From contig JAEUTI010000087.1 of the NCBI GenBank assembly GCA_016788065.1, positions 1 through 64,000 of the forward strand: a stretch of 64,000 bases of DNA, given 5' to 3'. Below are positions 60,233-64,000 of the stretch, one piece after another; positions within the stretch are counted from its first letter, which is position 1; each line of letters starts with the position of its first letter. A model generated the notes under the pieces. The model was given only the letters and a program-made list of their open reading frames with translations. It was not told the DNA's origin and made no database searches. The position numbers were made by a program, and so were the translations under genes. The DNA comes from Bacteroidia bacterium. Its GTDB lineage: Bacteria; Bacteroidota; Bacteroidia; AKYH767-A; OLB10.

Positions 60233-63200
60233 ATGCGTAAATTACTACTTGGCCTGGGAATGACCTTCCTTTCAGGTTCCATGATGGCCCAAAATCTTGT
60301 TGGCCGTGAAGCCGAAAAATTTCATCCGTCAGCACAATTCGTGCGATTTGATGACAGATCAACGGCACCTTTATTTGTGTCGTTCCGCGACAACAGTTAT
60401 GTACCTGCTTCGGCAACTGCTTCCATAATGAAGGAAGTATTGCAACAATCCGGTAACGACACTTGGCAATTAATCCGTACCGATCACGATGAACTGGGTA
60501 TGCAGCATCACCGTTATCAGCAATATTACAAAGGCATTCCTGTACAAACCGGAGAGTATATTGTGCATGAAAAACAAGGTGTGATTAAATCCATGAATGG
60601 TATCTTTTACAAGAGCCTTCCTGCAGCAACCAATCCGGTGATTGGCGAAACGGAAGCTTTGGATCGTGCTTTGGAAGATATCGGAGCATCGGTTTATTTG
60701 TGGGAGACTCCGGATGCAGAGCAAATTGCTTTGGTTGGGCATTCACATGGCAAAGATCGTCCGAAAGGAGAATTGGTTATTTTACCTTCTCTAGGATTTG
60801 AAAAAGGTCAAACAACTTCGCTTTGCTGGAAGTTCGATATTTATGCACATGAGCCACACCAGCGTTACCACATTTACATCAATGCTGAGAATGGTAAAGT
60901 GATGTTTAAAGAAAACCGCATTTGCACTTTTGTAGCTAATGGTTCGGGAAATACACGATACAGTGGATTACAATCATTTAAAACCGATTCAATAGCACCG
61001 GGAAGTTACCGTTTACGGGATGTTACCAGAGGTGGTGGTGTTGAAACATATGATTTGAATAATGGTACCAATTATGGTGCAGCGGTTGATTTTACAGATG
61101 CCGATAACTTCTGGAATACAACTACCAATCAGGATGATGCAGCATTGGATGCACATTGGGGAACCCAAATGACTTACGATTACTATTTCCTTACACACGG
61201 CAGAAACAGTTACAACAATGCCGGTGCAGTACTTCGTTCTTATGTACATTACAGTTCCAACTATAACAATGCCTTCTGGAATGGTTCACAAATGACCTAT
61301 GGTGATGGAAACGGATCAACCTTTTCACCACTTACCGAACTCGATGTAGTTGCACACGAATTAACACATGGTGTAACAAACTTCTCATCTAACTTAGTTT
61401 ATTCTTATCAGTCAGGTGCACTGAATGAATCGTTCAGTGACATCTTCGGAATCACAGTTGATTTCTTTGCGCGCCCCGGTGTAGCAAACTGGTTATTAGG
61501 AGATCAGTGTTACACTCCGGGAACTCCTGGTGATGCATTGCGTTCCATGAGCAATCCGAATTCAGCCGGCGATCCCGATACTTATTTGGGAACCAACTGG
61601 TACACCGGAACCGGAGATAATGGTGGAGTGCACATTAACAGTGGTGTACAGAATTACTGGTATTACCTGTTATGTGTTGGAGGTTCAGGAACTAATGATG
61701 TTGGTTTCAACTTCAATGTTACAGGAATTACTATGGCAAAAGCACGCATGATTGCCTACCGTAATAATACCTTCTACCTGACTTCTTCATCACAATACAG
61801 TGATGCAGCCTTTTATTCATTACAGTCGGCTACCGATTTGTATGGCAACTGTTCACCAGAGGCAGTATCCGTAAAGAATGCCTGGGATGCTGTTAACGTA
61901 ATGGGTTTACAGATCAATGCTAATCTTGTGGTATCTGCAAGTCCTGTTTGTTTAGGCGGTCCTATTCAACTGAATGCAGCAGGTGGTGTTACTTATTCAT
62001 GGACAGGTCCGGGAGGATTTACATCAACTTCTGCAACACCTGTAATTCCGGTTGCAACTACAGGAACCAATGGAGTTTATACCTGTACTGTTACAGATGC
62101 AAACGGATGTGTTGGCAGCAAATCGGTTACTATCACTGCCAATCAGTCTCCATCAGTTAGTGTTAGCGGAGCAGCACCAATTTGTTCAGGCGCATCTGTG
62201 AATCTTTCTGCTACAGCAGCAGTTTCAGGTTCAGGAAGCAGCAGTGGTTCAAACAGCACAGATATTGCAATTCCGGATGCCAATCAAACAGGTATATCAT
62301 CAACAATTGCCATCGGACAATCAACCAGTGCTTCTTCAATTATTTCTGTTACCATCGACAGTTTGATTCACCCTTACGTAGCTGATCTCACGCTGCGTCT
62401 GATTGCTCCAAACGGATCATTTATAAATCTTGCTTCAGGAGTAGGAGGGGCAGGGGACAATTTTTACGGAACGGTATTTACATCAACAGCAACAACTGCT
62501 ATTGCATCGGGTGTAGCACCATTCACAGGAAATTTCCTTCCACAATCACCATTCAGCAATCTTACCGGATCAGCAAATGGAACCTGGACCTTGAATGTTA
62601 TAGATGGTTTCGGTCAAGATTTAGGAACGCTTTCGAAATGGTCGATTGCGCTTTCTCCAAATACCATTATCTCTTATAACTGGTCGCCATCAACGGGACT
62701 TACATCAACAACAGGTGCAACTACAACTGCATCACCTACATCTTCAACTACCTATACTGTAATTGCTACTGATGTATTAGGATGTACCGCATCTGCAAAT
62801 GCAGCAGTAAATGTTTCGAACATAGAGATTACAGGAATTGTAACTAATCCGGTTTGTGCAGGTGGTAATGGAACAATTGACATCACTCTCGCCGGTGGCA
62901 GTGCTCCTTATTCATACAGTTGGAGTGATGGCAGCACCAATCAGGATCTTCAAAGCACTACTCCCGGATTTTACACAGTCATTGTTACAGATGCTGCTGG
63001 ATGTTCTGTAACATTTGTGAGACAACTCACAGCACCTGCTGCATTCAGCGTTGGAATTTCAGCTGCTGATGCCAACTGTGGAAATACTGACGGAAGCATA
63101 ACATTATCAGTTGTTGGAGGAACAGCTCCTTACACATACTCCTGGAATAATGGTGCAACAACATCTGCAATTTCAAACTTAGCAGAAGGAACATATACTT

Positions 63201-64000
63201 GTACAATCACTGATGCAAACGGATGTACAACAACCGTAGATCAGCTGATCGAGACAAATGGACAGGCTCCAAATCCTCCTGCAGCGGTTTCAGGACCTGC
63301 GGGAGCTTGCCGGAATCAGAGCAACGTCACCTATTCAGTAGATCCAATTCCCGGTGCAATATCTTATAACTGGACTTTACCAGCAGGAGCGACCGGATCA
63401 TCTACCACAAACACGATTACTGTTGCCTTCGGATCAACTTATGTAACCGGAAATATTTGTGTGAGTGTGACAAACACTTGCGGACAAAGTTCATCAACCT
63501 GTTTTCAGGTTCCTTATCTGATGCAAGCAGCAGCAATGCCGGCTTCGATAACCGGAACCTTGCAGGCATGTGCCGGAACAACACAAACCTATACGGCATC
63601 TCCGGCATTACGTGCAACATTCTATAACTGGACTGCACCTGCCAACGCGACCGTTGTTAGCGGCCAGGGAACAGCAACTGCAACTATTGCCTTTGCATCG
63701 AATTTTGTAAGCGGTGATATTGCTGTAGCCGGAGGAAACTGTATTGGAGTCAGTGGTGTTCGCAAGTTACGTGTGTACAACACCCCACCAATTCCGGGAG
63801 TAATTTCAGGAAACACAACCGGTAATTGTGCAAATTCAACAGGCACCTATTCTGTTGCCAATGTGGTTGCTGCAACGAGTTATGTATGGACTGCTGCCGG
63901 TCAAACAACAATTGTTAGCGGACAGGGCACTAATTCCATTGTAATAAATTTCGCTTCGAGCTTCGGTTCTCAAATAAGTGTTACAGCAATTAATTCATGC
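60233..64000 (+). CDS. secreted M4 metalloprotease with P-domain and Ig/SprB-like repeats, cut by window edge
   Basis: The frame is open from the ATG at 60233 to the right edge (1256 codons visible). A signal peptide (1-20, ending at MAQ) and an FTP-type propeptide domain come first. The thermolysin zinc site is complete: H375E376xxH379 in VVAHELTHG, and Glu399 in LNESFSDIFG. After the protease come an Ig-like repeat, a proprotein-convertase P-domain (about 677-810, IAIPDANQTG to SKWSIAL) and many Ig/SprB repeats (GGTAPYTYSWNNGATTSA). The P-domain sits inside one of the repeats. A T9SS CTD is expected beyond the edge. It is likely an extracellular protease that can bind surfaces or polymers. 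Confidence 0.92.
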   Translation, partial: MRKLLLGLGMTFLSGSMMAQNLVGREAEKFHPSAQFVRFDDRSTAPLFVSFRDNSYVPASATASIMKEVLQQSGNDTWQLIRTDHDELGMQHHRYQQYYKGIPVQTGEYIVHEKQGVIKSMNGIFYKSLPAATNPVIGETEALDRALEDIGASVYLWETPDAEQIALVGHSHGKDRPKGELVILPSLGFEKGQTTSLCWKFDIYAHEPHQRYHIYINAENGKVMFKENRICTFVANGSGNTRYSGLQSFKTDSIAPGSYRLRDVTRGGGVETYDLNNGTNYGAAVDFTDADNFWNTTTNQDDAALDAHWGTQMTYDYYFLTHGRNSYNNAGAVLRSYVHYSSNYNNAFWNGSQMTYGDGNGSTFSPLTELDVVAHELTHGVTNFSSNLVYSYQSGALNESFSDIFGITVDFFARPGVANWLLGDQCYTPGTPGDALRSMSNPNSAGDPDTYLGTNWYTGTGDNGGVHINSGVQNYWYYLLCVGGSGTNDVGFNFNVTGITMAKARMIAYRNNTFYLTSSSQYSDAAFYSLQSATDLYGNCSPEAVSVKNAWDAVNVMGLQINANLVVSASPVCLGGPIQLNAAGGVTYSWTGPGGFTSTSATPVIPVATTGTNGVYTCTVTDANGCVGSKSVTITANQSPSVSVSGAAPICSGASVNLSATAAVSGSGSSSGSNSTDIAIPDANQTGISSTIAIGQSTSASSIISVTIDSLIHPYVADLTLRLIAPNGSFINLASGVGGAGDNFYGTVFTSTATTAIASGVAPFTGNFLPQSPFSNLTGSANGTWTLNVIDGFGQDLGTLSKWSIALSPNTIISYNWSPSTGLTSTTGATTTASPTSSTTYTVIATDVLGCTASANAAVNVSNIEITGIVTNPVCAGGNGTIDITLAGGSAPYSYSWSDGSTNQDLQSTTPGFYTVIVTDAAGCSVTFVRQLTAPAAFSVGISAADANCGNTDGSITLSVVGGTAPYTYSWNNGATTSAISNLAEGTYTCTITDANGCTTTVDQLIETNGQAPNPPAAVSGPAGACRNQSNVTYSVDPIPGAISYNWTLPAGATGSSTTNTITVAFGSTYVTGNICVSVTNTCGQSSSTCFQVPYLMQAAAMPASITGTLQACAGTTQTYTASPALRATFYNWTAPANATVVSGQGTATATIAFASNFVSGDIAVAGGNCIGVSGVRKLRVYNTPPIPGVISGNTTGNCANSTGTYSVANVVAATSYVWTAAGQTTIVSGQGTNSIVINFASSFGSQISVTAINSC

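Overview
The window is a chromosomal segment from a member of the Bacteroidota, probably a Chitinophagales/Sphingobacteriales-like or related gliding lineage. The support is type IX secretion (T9SS) sorting domains of both types, a PorP/SprF protein beside an OmpA/PD40 protein, a short 287-residue primary sigma factor, the order nusB-DUF1573-yajC-ybbR-coaE, and repeated promoter boxes of the Bacteroidota form TTTG-N19/20-TAnnTTTG. No rRNA, CRISPR array, integrase or transposase was seen. Base composition looks to be in the low 40s percent GC by eye, with more AT-rich accessory patches.

Layout. 1-4056: a secreted subtilisin cut by the left edge, a lipoprotein, mnmA and a MORN-type repeat protein, all on the minus strand. 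4224-5773: an accessory island with a RelE/HigB-like toxin, an XRE antitoxin and a SecB-like chaperone, preceded by a Bacteroidota promoter bracketed by two related palindromes. 5797-17597: a minus-strand housekeeping block with two glycosyltransferases, DUF4199, nnr, an MBL-fold exonuclease, coaE-ybbR-yajC-DUF1573-nusB, leucine dehydrogenase and the Pit/DUF47 phosphate pair. 17831-26609: DUF983, a leucine-rich-repeat lipoprotein, an MsbA-like ABC exporter, a PUR-family protein, a SprB-like adhesin, a DUF2911 protein and rpoD. 26610-36476: a soluble TPR hybrid kinase, then a four-gene T9SS operon (PKD adhesin, PorP/SprF, PorE-like OmpA protein, second adhesin).

36576-41207: an FAH-family enzyme, a glycosyltransferase, a PIN-domain gene overlapping a 260-residue partner, and a GWxTD protein. 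41208-44920: RNA- and repeat-rich. It holds two candidate sRNA genes with strong terminators, a 45-bp tandem duplication, tRNA-Ser(UGA), and an array of hairpin modules behind the tRNA. 44921-58203: an accessory run of hypothetical and surface proteins, a LytS/LytTR two-component pair, a permuted papain-like hydrolase, a TylF-like methyltransferase, a SanA-like protein and DUF3667. 58418-64000: two exported proteases, a subtilisin lipoprotein and an M4 metalloprotease with a P-domain and many Ig-like repeats, cut by the right edge.

The cell-surface genes fit one theme: exported adhesins and proteases carry CTD tags, and the PorP/SprF and PorE-like proteins probably secrete and anchor the type-B adhesins. 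The best candidates for an undescribed system are the toxin-antitoxin-chaperone module with its paired operators, the 43.6 kb sRNA whose terminator loop is complementary to its own 5' hairpin, the module array behind tRNA-Ser, and the PIN/260-residue pair. All functional statements come from reading motifs by eye; no database search was run.
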